Below, one piece after another: positions 63,370 through 64,000 of a DNA stretch of 64,000 bases. The position numbers and the translations under genes were made by a program. The notes beneath the pieces are model-generated. The model was not told the DNA's origin. It did no database searches and worked only from the letters and a program-made list of their open reading frames with translations. Where the stretch lies: the NCBI RefSeq assembly GCF_000209165.1, contig NC_009046.1:372001-436000 (forward strand). Direction: 5' to 3'. This DNA is from Scheffersomyces stipitis CBS 6054. Lineage: Eukaryota; Ascomycota; Pichiomycetes; Serinales; Debaryomycetaceae. Each line of letters begins with the position of its first letter. Positions within the stretch are counted from its first letter, which is position 1.

Positions 63370-64000
63370 AATGTGCTGCCGCAATATACATAATATGAAG
63401 TTCTAGACTGCTGTAAGGTGCTAGCAAAGTGCCTTGAAGAACTGAAAAATATATTAGCAACGGTTGTAGTAAAGATGAGCTGAGTGTTTGGATGCAGGGC
63501 TTGGCCGAATAAGGTAATTCGTTGGAACCAAAATCGAAAGGCGCCAGGGTAGCAAGAACCGAATCTTTTTTAGAGGAAAAGAAACCTCCATATCTATGGA
63601 ATAAACGGATGAAGAACTATTTGCTGTTGTATTGGAAAGAGCTGTGAGGCAAAATACGACATATCTTTAGTGGTAAACATTCGTATTTAATTAATGTGCT
63701 GCAAAATTGATCACATGACTACAATTGGGATATAGGTAGATCTCGGTGTTTGATGTTTGAAGAACAGATTGGGCCCAGTTCTTTCTCTTACCGTTACTGT
63801 AATAGCTCACTGCTTTGACTTGTTGCAGAGACAACTTTTCATTCATTCTTGTGTGGCAAGGATCTGTGGTGGCTCAATTGCAATTGAGAAATGCACACTC
63901 ACAGACTCATAGGGTATTCTTTTGCGATTCACAGTTCGTCATTGATTGGGCTTCTCCGCTGCTCGAATCACCTCATACACATACTTAGAATTGCCATTTC
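63370..64000. other. Upstream region of BUL copy B, to window end
   Basis: 631 bp. No gene starts are visible before the right edge. Confidence 0.5.

Overview
The window is nuclear DNA of a budding yeast, most probably a CTG-clade species (Candida/Debaryomyces group) close to Scheffersomyces stipitis. The evidence is densely packed, mostly intron-free genes; TACTAAC branch points in the few introns; a complex I subunit (lost in Saccharomyces); highly expressed genes that write leucine as TTG and avoid CTG; and a CTG codon in HOL1 where serine fits better than leucine. The species name is an inference. Several long reading frames open with TTG or GTG, so I moved those starts to the first plausible ATG.

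Layout. 1-9.4 kb: SPP382 (cut by the left edge), ATG17, CDC73, MST1, IES4, a DUF202 membrane protein and MDM31. 9.4-13.4 kb: a class V aminotransferase-like enzyme and the secreted exo-glucanase XOG1/EXG1. 13.4-17.4 kb: a 4-kb gene-free stretch that is unusually GC-rich for yeast intergenic DNA. 17.4-24.7 kb: the HOL1-type polyamine/cation transporter behind a short uORF, the ribosomal trio RPP1-RPL13-RPS16, an intron-containing tRNA-Pro(UGG), and 1.3 kb without a clear gene. 24.7-31 kb: RIC1, an LYR-type complex I subunit and TUB2 with two tiny first exons. 32-41.6 kb: a Zn2Cys6 regulator, SED5, SNF7 and the mitochondrial RNA polymerase RPO41. 41.6-53 kb: MOB2, PSD1, APC1, mitochondrial EF-Tu (TUF1) and a PQ-loop membrane protein. 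54-63.4 kb: SLI15, CNS1 and two tandem BUL-type Rsp5 adaptors.

There is no operon logic, but themes recur. Mitochondrial gene expression is represented by MST1, RPO41 and TUF1, with MDM31, PSD1 and the complex I subunit also mitochondrial. Mitosis is represented by TUB2, APC1, SLI15 and MOB2, and membrane traffic by RIC1, SED5, SNF7, ATG17 and the BUL pair. Many neighbours are also neighbours in Saccharomyces cerevisiae (SPP382-ATG17, RPP1-RPL13-RPS16, SED5-SNF7, RPO41-MOB2, PSD1-APC1, SLI15-CNS1), so most of the window is old conserved chromosome rather than accessory DNA.

I see no transposon, CRISPR array, virus-derived gene or biosynthetic cluster. The observations most worth checking are the HOL1 uORF ending in Pro-stop, the MOB2 stop codon followed by an in-frame, conserved-looking tail, and the gene-free GC-rich block.
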